Shown here: in pieces, positions 22,507-34,051 of the stretch
Layout: every line of letters starts with the position of its first letter
Position numbering within the stretch: the stretch's first letter is position 1
Assembly (NCBI GenBank): GCA_020284085.1
Contig: JACEVL010000776.1
Location: forward strand, 1-64,000
Direction of reading: 5' to 3'
Origin: Aporrectodea caliginosa
Lineage: Eukaryota; Annelida; Clitellata; Crassiclitellata; Lumbricidae
Length of the DNA: 64,000 nt
Notes under the pieces: model-generated
Seen by the model: the letters and a program-made list of their open reading frames with translations, nothing else
Databases searched by the model: none
What the model was told of the DNA's origin: nothing
Translations under genes and position numbers: made by a program

Positions 22507-23783
22507 CATAGGTGCAACCACCCTATGGGACCCGTGGGACGCGTCCCCCCAACTTTCGAACCGGTTGGGACGGCCCCCAACTGTTGAAAATTGTGAGGCA
22601 AACAAGAGCCCAAAATGCACTCCATTTGGTATCAAATGCTCAAAATTGCGTCGGCTTCTGGGGCTCCACCCCAGACCCCGATGGGGCAAGTTACGACGCT
22701 CCCCCATACCCTTTATAGTCGTTTGGAGCTTCTTGCCTTCCGCGATCTCTCCCCTCTATACCATTAATGCCAGTATAGTACAAGGCTCTGGCCTTTGACC
22801 AACTGATTTTGTAATAGCCATTTCTATAGCCTTAAACCTAATTACAATGGAAACCGTCTTCCCAAATATGCCGATGATAGCTACTTGCTGGTCCCTGCTT
22901 CCTGCATTGACAGCACTCTTAGTGAGCATCCATTAGCAATTTTAAATTAAACCATTCATTCATTCATTCAGAGCATTTATATAGCGTCCCTTCAAGAAAC
23001 CTACTCAGGAGCGCAAACCATGCTAAGACCAGAGAAATGGTTGTCAAACGACTGAGGTCCAAACCTATTGCCCTCTCTCCTCTCATCCCTGGCATCGAAC
23101 GGGTCCACGAGATGGTTATTTTGGGTGTCACCATCTCTGATCGGATTGGCTTTGGGGCACACATGGATAAAATATGCTGCAAAGCCCGAAAATCCATGTT
23201 TGCGCTATGCATGTGTTTTGGTCGCCCACGGTCACCGTCTCTTTGACGTTGTTGAGCTACTACCCTCGCACGGCTACTTTATTCCTCCTCTGTTTTGTGG
23301 GGATTTGCCACTGTAGGGGAACATAAACGCCTTAACGGTATTCTGAGAAAATTGACCCGTTCAGGCTTCCTCCCTGCCGATTTTCCTAGTTTTGACAAAC
23401 ACTGTTGTAGAGCTTATTCTACTTTTTCCGTTCAATTCTCTTATGATCCTTGTCACGTCCAGTTTATTCATATAATAAGGTCACATTTTTCACAGACCTG
23501 GATGGGTTTTGTACTTTTATATCGAAATCATCGGTGAAATATTTGAGGCAAATTAAAGCCCAAAATGTACTCCATTTGGCATCATATGCTCAAAATTGCG
23601 TCGGCTTCTGGGGCTCCGCCCCCAGACCCCGATGGGGAGCTTATGACTCTCCCATGCCCCTAGTCGTTAGGGGCTTCGCGCCTTCGGCAATCGCAGCTTC
23701 GCGCCTTCGGCGCTCGCAAATTCCCCACCCCACTCAGACATTCTAGTAGGTTCCCCAACTTCTGGACCGTCGTTGCGCCCCTG
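22507..23783. mobile_element. hAT-like element with 8-bp TSD, carrying a LINE piece
   Basis: Ends CATAGGTGCAACC and GTTGCGCCCCTG are short inverted repeats. GTCCCTAC at 22499-22506 and 23784-23791 is the duplication. Outer parts match the related element at 29525-30309 in reverse (CCAAAATG-AC-CCATTTGG-ATCA, GCGTCGGCTTCTGGGGCTCC, CCTAGTCGTTAGGGGCTTC). The middle (about 22756-23456) is a LINE fragment absent from the relative. No transposase is visible. Confidence 0.8.
22756..23456 (+). pseudogene. LINE reverse transcriptase fragment
   Basis: RT motifs in order: INASIVQGSGL (22781-22792 codes QGSG), then in another frame KYADDSYLLVPASCIDSTLS (YADD at 22867-22878), then KTREMVVKRLRSKPI, VILGVTISDRIGFGAHMDKI and WGFATVGEHKRLNGILRKL. 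Stops and frameshifts kill it. A ~50-bp SINE C tail-like piece interrupts it near 22960-23013. Confidence 0.85.
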
Positions 23784-23981
23784 GTCCCTACACAGAAGCT
23801 GTCTCGGACGCAGGCCTACTCTCCGCGTTAAAAACCAAGCGCTCTGATGGCCAATTCTCTCTATGCTCTTCACTGCAGCTCTTGTCGTGTTTACTCTACA
23901 CTCTCTTTCTTATTATGCTTATCTACACGGACGGTTAACCTTGTCCTTGTCTAACCGCATAGTTACGTAGTGCGTCTAACT

Positions 23982-24656
23982 CAGGGTTGTCCAAACTTTT
24001 CGGGCGAGGGGCCACACTGCCATTGTTCTAAGACCTCAGAGGCCGAAGAACAAATTTCATCAATGATTTTAAAACGCGATGCATTTTAAAACGCGATGCA
24101 TTAGCCTACCAACGAACATTAATTTTACTTGCCTACATCACGAGGAGGCACCATACATTCACATCTTTGCTAATTTGTTTGTACTAATGGAACACTTAAC
24201 ATTGCTTTTGCTTACACAAGTACTCGATATCTGCTTCAACAGTTGAAGTAGCTATTCTAAGTATTCTAGTTAAATGTCCATCTGTTATTAGTGCTCATGA
24301 GTTTTTTAATGTTTGCCATTCTAGACGAAAACTGTTCACAAACATATGTAGGCTACTGCCAAAGAGTGCAATATACCTAAGTGCAGGATTGAACAGATTT
24401 GGAAAAGCCTCTTAGTAGTAGGCCTATATTCCTTGTTTACTGCTATCCTTACTTGGCAGTTTAAGCAAACAACACCCTCAGAAAGCTCAATGACGAAAAA
24501 TTCCTCAGTCTATAATTTTTTTAAAACTCCACATTCGGATTCAATTTTCACTTTTTGCTTGCACTAAGTCTTATTGACTCCGCCATCACTATATGAGTCT
24601 GAAAACAACATTAAGTATTGCAACACATTAAAACTTCGTGTGTCTTGTGCAAACAG

Positions 24657-24705
<49 letters not shown>

Positions 24706-24880
24706 TGAAATTATCAAGACCGGGCCAATTAGCAACGTAGTATGCAATTACCAATAATTATTACTTTTAGACATACAAAAAATCAGTATTTTTAAAGGCT
24801 CGGCGCCGTCGGCGGGCCGGATGAACCCACTCAGCGGCCGGATTGTGGCCCGCGGGCCGTAGGTTGGACAAGCCTGCATG
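23982..24880. mobile_element. hAT-like element, ~899 bp, TSD GTCTAACT
   Basis: The left end is CAGGGTTGTCCAAACTTTTC; the right end, reversed, is CAGGCTTGTCCAACCTACGG. Both are followed by GGCC-rich subterminal sequence. GTCTAACT at 23974-23981 and 24881-24888 is the duplication, with an extra CATG between the right inverted repeat and the TSD. A (TA)n run at 24657-24702 is internal. No transposase found. Confidence 0.8.
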
Positions 24881-24888
24881 GTCTAACT

Positions 24889-25595
24889 GGTTGGCGGAAG
24901 TAGCTTACGGGGCCATCCAGTTAATATGTAGGCTACGCATGGAGAGGGAAGGGGTAATCCAAATGCATCTGCTTGCGTATGCTTGCGCACGCATAGGAAG
25001 GCGGGTAAACGTTGATAATACTTTGTCTATATTGGCCTTCCTTCAAATGAGTCAAAGTTCAGCTATTAGGTAATTACTATATGGAGGAAGAAGTAGGGCT
25101 GTGGGAGAGGAACGTATCACACACTTATTGTATGTCCGTTACATCTGACTGCTATTAACTATCACGCAGTTCTGCTGCGAGTCCCACGATTTGACCGCCT
25201 GCTCCATCCTTTCTTCTGACCCAAACTACAGACCCAAGATTTGAGCTTCCGGGGTGCTACCGTCCTAGTCTATACATTGTTCAGTCAACACACTTATTAT
25301 ATATAGGCCCTAGAGACTACAGTTCATCGAGTTATATTTATTGTGTTTTTAAATCATAATGAAACGTTAAATATTCAATCAGGACACAGTCAGGATATAG
25401 ACCGTTCTATAGGATTCGGTGGTGCGTGTCAAGCGTACGTTACGTAAGCAGGCGGGGGGGTGCAAAAAGTGGGTCATTTTTTCCCGGATTTCTGCGTGTA
25501 TAATTATACTAAATAGATCGCCCCTACTTGCAAACTTCTTATAGCGACCTTCCCAATTAAATCTAACCAGACGCGCTCACATGAATCACTGATGA
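24889..25595. other. Intergenic, nothing recognised
   Basis: No supported gene. A G-run (GGCGGGGGGGTGC) near 25450 may mark a decayed transposon end. Confidence 0.4.
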
Positions 25596-25599
25596 AGAA

Positions 25600-25885
25600 G
25601 AAGACGAAAAGAGCAGTGCATTAAGCTAACCCCGAGAGACAACCAAGGGCTCTGAAGCGACTTCACTTTCTTAGTCTCTGCTGGCTCTGCATATGACGCC
25701 CGGTGGTCAGGGCCCTCCCTCTGATCCTCTGCGATAGTGTACAGTCAATGTATTCATTTGTAACCGAGCTCACAAAGGCAGGCAAGTAGAACAGAATTTT
25801 CGTATTGTCTTTCTGTTGGGGATTTGAACTCCGGACCTTCCGGTTCACCGCCTCGCATGCTAACTACTAGACAAACTGCTGATGC
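25600..25885 (-). mobile_element. tRNA-derived SINE (family D), diverged
   Basis: The minus strand has TTTGTCTAGTAGTTAGCATG (head), GGTCCGGAGTTCAAATCCCC (B box), a body with TGAATACATTGACTGTACACTATCGC and an end GAAGTCGCTTCAGAGCC. Confidence 0.65.
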
Positions 25886-26077
25886 TAACCTTGGCGATTA
25901 TGTCAGAAATTTTATTATGCCAGTTTTATTCCTCTACGGAATGCTTGTTTAAAGAAAGCATCGGGTCATGTGAATATGGGTAAAAAATATTTGCCCAAGC
26001 CTTGTCAGTTGTGCTGTATTTGGACGCAAGATGTACAAACACACAACCCGAACGTTTGGAAACTGTGGTTTTACTAT

Positions 26078-26545
26078 GGGGCCGTCCATAAATGACGTCA
26101 CGCACCTAGGGGGGAGGGGGGTCGGAAATTTGTGACGATATTAATTACCCGCCATTTGGGGGCTAAAGTGTGACGTCACACCAGGTCTCTGTTATTAAAT
26201 TTAACAATTAACAACAATTTAATTTTAATAATAACAGCACTAATTTTGAGGATTAAATTTTCATTCTTTTTAATTATTTTAATGTATACGAGGCACTATT
26301 ATTAATAATTTTCTAATTATTTCAATAATTTGGTCATCGTTAGATTTTAAAAATATTCAGGCTTTACGCTATTTTTGTTCCATGAAGGAACGTTTGCTTT
26401 TGCATGGAAATTCTGGTCCGTCTGGGGGTCAGAGCTTTGTGACGTCATTTTCAGACAGGGTCTTACTTTTGGCTGAAGCCTGTGACGCCGGGGAGGGGGT
26501 TAAAAATCGGTCAAAAATAGCGTGACGTCATTTATGGACGGCCCC
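26078..26545. mobile_element. 468-bp Harbinger-like MITE, TSD TAT
   Basis: A 26-bp terminal inverted repeat beginning GGGGCCGTCCATAAATGACG is perfect at both ends. TAT flanks it at 26075-26077 and 26546-26548. Several TGACGTCA/TGACGTCAC motifs are inside. The termini are related to those of 10923-11321 (GGGGTCGTCCATTAATTATG). AT-rich core without an ORF. Confidence 0.87.
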
Positions 26546-26599
26546 TATATGGTACCCAGAAATAATTTGAATTAGCAAGGCAATTGTTGGAGTTAGGGT

Positions 26600-26990
26600 T
26601 TTATTAATTATCCGCCGCTTAAACAACTACAGTATTTTTGCATCAGCTCACGGAACGTGAACTCTTTTCATTTAAGCCTTTCTGGTCCGTGTATTTATGG
26701 GGATGATCAACAACACGTGATGGCTGTATGAACAGCGATTAGTAGGTTATATTACTGATAAATAGTGGAGCACTGGTTGTTGTGTCGTTGGTCCTCGTGT
26801 TCTGAACTGCCAGACTCAATCCGGGTCTAAATCTGTTACTGGAAGCAGCATCCTGTCTAAAATTCATCCTAGCCTTCTAGTCTAGAACTCTAGATAACGT
26901 TCTGTCTCTCAGTCGGAATGTCACGGACAGCGGAAATGGACTCCACACGCACACGCACGCAGTCACATGCACACACACACACACACACAC

Positions 26991-27028
<38 letters not shown>

Positions 27029-27390
27029 AATGTAAACGTTAAAAGTCAATGTACAGGTTTTTCTATATTTCCGACCCTATGGCCTCGACCATGCTCATTT
27101 TTTAATGAATTTATCGGGTGAGATCCTTCACCTCCCCTGCCAGTTTGAATGGGTGCCAAGTCAGTTAAAGTCCAGCCACTACCAGCACCAGCACCACAAC
27201 CACAACCGGGATCCTTAAGCGCAGAGGCGAATGGGACGTGCATCCTAAACAGTGTAGTTAACCGGGTTACATGCTCAACGCTCATTGCTAACAACCTATC
27301 TCACGTTCGCTGTACTTCTAGTCCTAGAGCTGATGATGATTTTATTGGTATATTAGGGCTATAAGCCGCTATATAATGCATGTGGTAGAG
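26600..27390. other. Intergenic with (CA)n and a module-like fragment
   Basis: A (CA)n tract lies at 26968-27024. 27070-27180 (CGACC-TATGGCCTCGACCATG, ATCGGGTGAGATCCTTCAC) matches 51080-51190 and partly 32115 and 48727. This is a dispersed repeat or misplaced piece of the triplicated module. Confidence 0.55.
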
Positions 27391-27394
27391 TAAA

Positions 27395-27500
27395 CTCCGC
27401 CACTGCTCATACTCTGGCAGTGCCAGTCCCAAGTCTGGATAAAGAAGGAGGAAGATGCTAATGATCTTTGTACTCACACAGTGCCGTTAAACTAAAACTA
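27395..27500 (+). mobile_element. Retroposon family A
   Basis: Starts AACTCCGCCACTGC, core GCAGTGCCAGTCCCAAGTC, GGATAAAGAAGGAGGAAGAT, end CACACAGTGCCGTTAAACT. The 5' end coincides with full-length copies. Confidence 0.8.
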
Positions 27501-27767
27501 CTGTGATATAGTAGGCCTACATTCCATAAGACGTGGAGGATGAACCAGACTGACCTCGTGAAAGATAACAATGCACAGATGACATGCTAAATGCAGAGAA
27601 AATACAAAGAAAATACAACGAAAATACAAAGGCTATAATAAACCAGTGATCTAATTAAACAATGCGAATAAAATATGATGAAAATGCCACGACAAAAGAG
27701 AGCCAAACAACATAAAACTGAAATCGAGGCCGCATGCACATAGAAAAACGAAGGAACGGACAAAGCC

Positions 27768-28593
27768 CCGGACAAAAGGCTACCAGGCTACGATATAATC
27801 GTAAAATATATTCTTGATTCCACTGGAAAAGTTTATTATACCAGTCTGCCCAAAGTTGTCAAAAATTGTTACCACCAGCAGCAAAATGATGAAAATTATT
27901 GTTGGCCTAAATGGAAGGTTGATTGGTTGATGAAACTAATTCTAACTAATATATAATTGTTTCCGTAAATAGAAGCTGGATTGATTAAACTAAGTCTTTG
28001 TTTCAACAGAAGCTGGATCTATTAAGTTTTTTGCTTAAATAGAAGTGGGATTGACGAAAATAATTCTTGCCTAAATACAACATGGATTGATGAAAACATT
28101 CTTGGTCAAATGCACTAACAAGTCTTTCAGTTAACAACTGAACGACATTAACACGTCTTAATTTTAAATCTATACGACACTAACAAGTCTTAACTTTCGA
28201 ACTGAATGACACTAACAAGTCTTAAGTTTAGTCCTACACCTGAATGACATAGCGAACAAAAAAGGGGAAGGTTTATCAATGACATGCAGAAATAGGCTAA
28301 TTGCAAAGAGTGGAACTTAGCCTATATCCGGGGATTATGTCCTACGCAAAATCAGGGGATTTTTTGCAGAGGCGAAAATCTATACATAACTTTGGGGGGA
28401 CAGAGTACCTACGAGGGCCGGATTTTGGGGACAGCAGGGCTTAAGTCAAAACTTTGGGGGACTGTCCCCCCCTCTGTCCCCCCATGATTTACGCCACTGG
28501 GATTTTGTCCCGGGGGCTTTTGTCCGAAGGCTTTTGTCCGGGGGATTTTGTCCGGGGGATTATGTCCGGGGATAATGTCCTACACTCAGAAAA
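27768..28593. mobile_element. Minisatellite-cored element with GGGGATTATGTCC ends
   Basis: The right end is an array of related ~15-20-bp motifs: GGGGATTATGTCC, GGGGGATTTTGTCC, GGGGGCTTTTGTCC. The left end has the reverse motif CCCCGGACAAAAGG. The core holds two minisatellites: TAGAAGCTGGATTGATGAAA-type units (27900-28110) and GAATGACACTAACAAGTCTT-type units (28110-28240). A second copy in inverted orientation is at 31147-31951. A Helentron-like nature is possible but unproven. Confidence 0.65.
28367..28499. mobile_element. 133-bp hAT-like MITE nested in the previous element
   Basis: Same length and ends as 3142-3274 (CAGAGGCGAAAATCTATACA to GATTTACGCCACTG). Flanks are GGATTTT-like on both sides, but the 8-bp duplication is imperfect. 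The inverted copy at 31147 lacks it. Confidence 0.8.
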
Positions 28594-28599
28594 ACGTGA

Positions 28600-29515
28600 A
28601 CAGTTACATGTTACATCTACCGCAATGTTTGCGGTTAATTTGATTGATCTACACGTTACAGGACACAGAAAACACAAGCAAATACTACCGAGATGTTGCG
28701 CTATGGACCGTTATTAGTGTAGTTCATTGACAAAACGATTGAAGCAGAAGCGAGTGGGAAATTGGACACCGAGAGGATTTAATAGGGACGGCTACGGAGG
28801 ATTTAATAGGGACGGCTACACAATAGTAGTAATTAGTGTTCTTGATCTGAACAATGCACTGTCCATAAATGCCGGCCCAGTGTACACTTTGTACGAGTTG
28901 CGTAAATATACATAATACATGTATTTTCGCCATGTGAGTGTTGTGCTCGCGCGCCTGTGTGTGTGTGTGTGGGGGGCATGTGTGGTTTCTCGTTTGCTTT
29001 TCTAGCAGACAAACGAATGATACTGTTGAGCCTAGAATGCTAATGAGTTTCGGTAATTCGAGAACAAATGCTAATTAGTTTTAACGTTAAGCGGCTGTAA
29101 GCCTCTTCCCTCCCTCCCTCCGCGTTTGATTAGAATTCGTTGACAGCGCTGCTTAGGCCAACGGATGTATACGCGGCTCTTTGGCATGGGGGTCGTTGAA
29201 ACGAAGGGCATAAGGGGATTGGACTGTGCCCCCCCACAAAGACCTCCCCTCCCGTTTCCCTCTCCCTCCCACCCCTTCCCCATATACGAATTTAGTCTGC
29301 TTTGCCCTCCACTGTAATGTCAGTTGCAGATAGCCAAGAACTATGAGGTAGTTAAGTATGCAACAATGCACCGCCGTTAACTGACGTTGCTTCAAAGTTC
29401 AAACCAAATGTCATGTCGCAAAAACATTCCATCACAGGTGAAAAAGTATTGATGACTGTCGCCACAGATTTAAAAGTTGTGGTAACCGGAAACAATAGTC
29501 ACAAAGCAAAGTTAC
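28600..29515. other. Intergenic, nothing recognised
   Basis: A 20-bp duplication GAGGATTTAATAGGGACGGC(TAC) occurs twice at about 28773-28818. A short GT tract lies near 28960. No gene. Confidence 0.5.
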
Positions 29516-29524
29516 GCCTATGGT

Positions 29525-30309
29525 CAGGGGCGCAACCACGGTCCAGAAGTTGGGGGACCTACTAGAATGTCTGAGTGGAGGGAATTGCGATCGCCAAAGG
29601 CGCGATCGAAGCTGCGATTGCCGAAGGCAAGAAGCCCCTAACGACTAGGGGTATGGGGAGCGTCGCAAGCTCACCCATCGGACGCACTTTTGAGAATTTG
29701 ATGCCAAATGGAGTACATTTTGGGCTATAACTTACCTCAAATTTGTCACCGATGATTTCGATATAAAAATACCTAAACCATCTAGATCTGTGAAAATATG
29801 ACTTTATTATATGAATAAACTGAGATTTTAGGTTTTAGAAGAACACCACTCGCATTGGCAGCATTAAAAGTTGAAATGTCCTCCTAAGCTTCTACCGCGA
29901 GCCTTAGTCAAATTTTAAAAAGCGAGATAAGTAAAGTTTTAGAGTGAAATTATATTATACAGCAACATTCTGCACTGAATTCTGATAGACTTGAGTTTAG
30001 CGGTTTTAAGCCTGACCCTTTATTTTATCGGCAGCAGGGTCAGCGATTTGTAGGGGAGGAACCTACTAGAACGTCCGAGTGGGGGGAACTGCGAAGGCGG
30101 AAGGCGCACAGCCGCGATTACCGAAGGCAAGAAGCCCCTAACGACTAGAGGTATGGAGGAGTCGCAATTTTGAGCATTTGATGTCAATTGGAGTACATTT
30201 TGGGGGTTTTTTTACCCCAAAATTTTCAAAAGTTGGAGGGGACCGTCCCAACCTGTTCTAAAGTTGGGGGGACGCGTACCACGGGTCCCATAGGGTGGTT
30301 GCGCCTATG
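29525..30309. mobile_element. 785-bp hAT-like element, TSD CCTATGGT
   Basis: Ends CAGGGGCGCAACC and GTTGCGCCTATG. CCTATGGT at 29517-29524 and 30310-30317 is the duplication. It is inverted relative to 22507-23783 and lacks the LINE fragment. Internal motifs such as GAAGCCCCTAACGACTAG occur twice, near each end. Confidence 0.85.
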
Positions 30310-31018
30310 CCTATGGTTAAAACGAGTCCAGTGCTGTTTTTGAAGGTAGGGTATGGACGCCGACACCAAACATACATGCGCCTATAGATTTGATACGAAT
30401 TGTGGAGAGGGCAGAGATTAGTACTGCGAGGCTTTGGAAACAGTGCTCAAGAAAAAGTTGGTGCCCTTCTCATAGCTTTTATAAGTGGCGCTCGATAGAA
30501 ACTTTGAGCTTGTGATTACGCAGACTGAAAACAGAAAGGCTGGGAAAAGTTTAAGAACAGTAAAAAAGGAAACGTGGCGGATAAAGGCTAAGATAACGAT
30601 CAACATTGCTCATCATTCCACATTTTGGCCACAGTGAATTCCCCTTATCAACTTCCGCAATCGCGATGGCGTGTTAATCCCAGTTCATTACATGAACTTT
30701 CCCAGGCAGGTCACGCACGGGCAGTCAAGCATAGTGTCGACGGCAATTAAAATTCATATCTTCTATGGAGTTACCAACACGTCATCATAAAATCGGCCTT
30801 TGTAAGAAGTTCTGAGACCTCCACTGCAATCCTCCCTCATGTTCAAAAAGGATCAACCCTCTCCAGTTTAGATCGTGAACGCATTGGTTAGTGTTAGTTA
30901 CTGTGTGTCAAACTACAAATAATTAAGATTCGCATCGCCCTCCTCCTTTATCCAGGCTTGGCACTAGCACATATACACCAAGGCGCTGGTAGAAGAAAAA
31001 CAGCCAATAATTATTAAT
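30310..31018. other. Module 1, segment shared with module 3
   Basis: 30800-30880 (TTTGTAAGAAGTTCTGAGAC, CTCCAGTTTAGATCG) matches 48330-48430. A reversed family A fragment (30930-30972) follows in both places. No gene. Confidence 0.6.
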
Positions 31019-31146
31019 AAAGGCTGACTGCTTCCATCGCGTATCGAAGCCTTGTTAAAAGCCTACATTGCCACAAGCCACGGTAAAACAGTATCCGTTC
31101 AGTACCCACTCTGCAGGAACTATAAGCCATACATGTACGGTTTCTG

Positions 31147-31951
31147 AGTGTAGGACATTACCCCCCAAAATCTTCCCGGGACATAATCCCCCCGGACAAA
31201 ATCCCCCGAGGGACAAAATCCCCCGGACAAAATCCCCCCGATTTTGCGTAGGACATAATCCCCCGGACAAAATCCGCCCTCTGTGCAAATAGCCTATTTC
31301 GGCTTGTCATTGATAAACCTTATTTATCCCGTTCTTGTTCCCTATGTCATTCAGGTGTAGGCCTAAACGTAAGACTTGTTCGTGTCATTCATTTCGACAG
31401 TGAAGACTTGTTAACAGTGGCGGCGCCAGCATGGGGCTAGGGTGGGCTGAAGCCCCCCTATCGGCGGCTCAGCCTCACCCCCAAACAAAAGTGGAAAATC
31501 ACTGCCAATGCCAGAGAGGAGGGGAGAAAGGGAAGGAATTGGAGTTTTAGCCCCCAAACCTGAAATCCTGGCGCCGCTACTGCTTGTTAATGTCAATCAG
31601 TTATTCAGTTACAAAGTGAAGACTTGTTAGTGTCATTTAGGTTTAAAGTTAAGACGTGTTAATATCGTTCAGTTCTATTTACTGAAACAATTTTATATTA
31701 GTTAGAAATAGTTTAATCAAACAATCAAAACTCCATTTAGACCAACAATTATTTTCAACATTTTGCTGCTGCTGGTAACAATTTTGGACAGACTAGTAGG
31801 CCTAAAATAAACTTTTAAAATATTATACGATTATATCGTAGCCTGCCATAGGGGGGATTATCTCCTAGCTTGGGGATGATTTTGTCTGGGGGCTTTTGTC
31901 CGGGGATAATGTCAGGGGGGGTTATGTATGTCCAGAGGGGATAATGTCCAT
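31147..31951. mobile_element. Minisatellite-cored element, inverted copy
   Basis: The left end is GGACATTACCCCCC and GGACAAAATCCCCC arrays; the right end is GGGGGATTATCTCC and GGGGATAATGTCC motifs. The core units AAGACTTGTTAGTGTCATT and the stretch ATTTTGCTGCTGCTGGTAACA parallel the reversed copy at 27768-28593. Confidence 0.65.
31415..31582. mobile_element. 168-bp hAT-like MITE, TSD CTTGTTAA
   Basis: Ends CAGTGGCGGCGCCAG and CTGGCGCCGCTACTG form inverted repeats with one mismatch. CTTGTTAA at 31407-31414 and 31583-31590 is an exact 8-bp duplication. It is nested in the minisatellite-cored element. Confidence 0.9.
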
Positions 31952-32261
31952 TCCCCAAAATAATAGAGGCTGACTATAGACTGCTTCCATCGCGTATTAA
32001 AACCTTGTTAACGGCCTTCATTGCCACAAGCCACGGTTAAACAGTGTCCGTTCAGTACCTACGTACCCACTCTGCGGGAACTATGAGCCATACATGTAGG
32101 CCTACGGTTTTCTATAGTGACCGCATGACCTCACCCTGCTAGTTTTTCAATAATTTATCCGCGTTGGATAATGTGGCCAGCGTCCCTGCACTCGGGTGCG
32201 TAACTTTGGTCTAGAAACCGGGGAGTACCAATTTTTACAGCCTATTACACTTATTATTACT

Positions 32262-32265
32262 ACAT

Positions 32266-32353
<88 letters not shown>
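32262..32353. repeat. (TTA)n microsatellite
   Basis: Pure ATT/TTA run. In module 3 the matching position (about 48875-48895) has only a few TTA units, so it expanded in module 1. Confidence 0.95.
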
Positions 32354-32354
<1 letters not shown>

Positions 32355-32369
32355 CCGGTAAACATACGT

Positions 32370-32600
32370 TTAAATAGTAATGTAGCAATTAATAGCCTTA
32401 CACTCATTTTTATCTGTCTTACTGTTTGATTGTCTCTTTAGCCAATGCTGTCTGTCTGTCTGTCTGCATATACAAACAATGCAAAGATACACAGAAACAC
32501 CAATACTTGGAGAAGCACAACTGCAAGTAGACGTATCCGATTGAATATACTAATTTCAGTTGGTGTAAGAAAACTTTGTTTAGGGCCCACTATAGCTATG
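32370..32600. other. Module 1, segment shared with module 3
   Basis: ATGCAAAGATACACAGAAAC and TTGGAGAAGCACAACTGCAA match 49018-49090. No ORF is conserved between the copies, so it appears noncoding. Confidence 0.65.
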
Positions 32601-33440
32601 GTATCGCCCGACAAATACGCTTTTAGGCACTTATTTTCAAGGCTGGACGCCGTCCTGCCACTTATTAGGCAGCACAGCCTGGACGCCATCCATATGCAGT
32701 GTCCATGCAACAGTGTAATTCCTCTACGTCACTTTCAACAGCATTTAATTTTTTAAAGATTCCAATGAAATTTCATGTTGTCATTTTGATTTCTGAATGT
32801 GTTCTACCGTGTAAGTGTAACTTGTTTCTCCACCTCATTTCTGACTTGTACATTCTAGTTAACTTTCATCAAATCGCACGTCATATGCGCGCTTCCGGTT
32901 TTATCGTCTGAGTTTTCGTAGGCCTGCCGCCCTAACAACTAAAGGGCCTAGTTTACGATCTACATGACTGTCACAAGTGTGACATGACTCACATCCACTG
33001 TGAGTCTTGTCTTGACTGTTTCATAACTGAATGAACTTATCAAGCTAACTGACTTCAATACAACGCATTGATACAATACGATACGATTCACCTAGACCTA
33101 CAAAACACCAACTGTCCCAGTTTTACGTAATTCACCAGCAAGACCCAGACACTGTTGAGAGACAACATACGACTTCATGATCATAATATTTATATTCGTT
33201 TATTGAGTTAACAACAGACAAAACGCTGTAGGTATACCGTATAAAAAGAAAAACAAAGGCAAGAAAAACAGGCCAGAATTAAGTAATGGCTTAATAAGAG
33301 TTGAAAATTGTCAATTGGAATTAAATGAATTGTTTCGTTATACAAAACTCAGCCATGCAGCTCCGCATGACGATGCCCTTGCCCTACCAGTCACATTTAG
33401 TTCCGGAGAGCATTTTCTAGACTTTGTCTCACAATAAGAC
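32600..33440. other. Intergenic, nothing recognised
   Basis: No gene. CCCACTATAGCTATGGTATC...CGACAAATACGCTTTT at 32586 repeats near 35066, a short module duplication. Confidence 0.45.
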
Positions 33441-33444
33441 TTAA

Positions 33445-33849
33445 CCCTTGAACGGTAACCTGGGGGTAATTTCTACCCCCAGACTGTTATAACTGCTGCT
33501 TTTAAAGGAAGTACTAGAAATTTTTACAATTGCTTTGGTGACTTTTCCTGACATTGACCATGCTTCAAATTATGTAAAAAACATTGTGCATACTGTCACC
33601 ATATTTAACATATTTTCAATATGGCGGCGAAAAACGAGATGTTATGAAGAAAAAATAATTGCATAATACTATTTCAAGCAAAGGAGGAAGTATATATATA
33701 CTTATATACATATATATATATACATATATATATATATACTATATATACTATATATATATACTATATATATGTATATATTATATATATAATATGTATATAT
33801 ATATGTTATATATTGTAATTATATAATATATATATGTTATATATGGAAG

Positions 33850-33883
<34 letters not shown>

Positions 33884-34020
33884 ATATTTATATATAATAT
33901 ATATATATACATATATATATAGTATATATATATATGTATATATATACTATATATATATATAATTACAATATATAACACATGATATATCATATATATATAA
34001 CATATACGTATATATATATA

Positions 34021-34051
<31 letters not shown>

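Larger units (their letters stand above)
22400..23860 (-). mobile_element. SINE B copy split by a hAT-like element
   Basis: The left part, 22400-22506, ends ...GACTTGCTCAAGGTCCCTAC. The right part, 23784-23860, resumes GTCCCTACACAGAAGCTGTC and ends near the A-box-like GGCCATCAGAGCGC (minus strand). Compare the uninterrupted copy at 58290-58495. The 1277-bp insertion at 22507-23783 separates them. Confidence 0.8.
31020..32105. repeat. ~120-bp direct repeats flanking a mobile element
   Basis: CTGCTTCCATCGCGTAT to CCATACATGTA occurs at 31029-31137 and again at 31982-32098, on either side of the element at 31147-31951. The segment is single-copy in module 3 (48590-48715). Confidence 0.75.
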
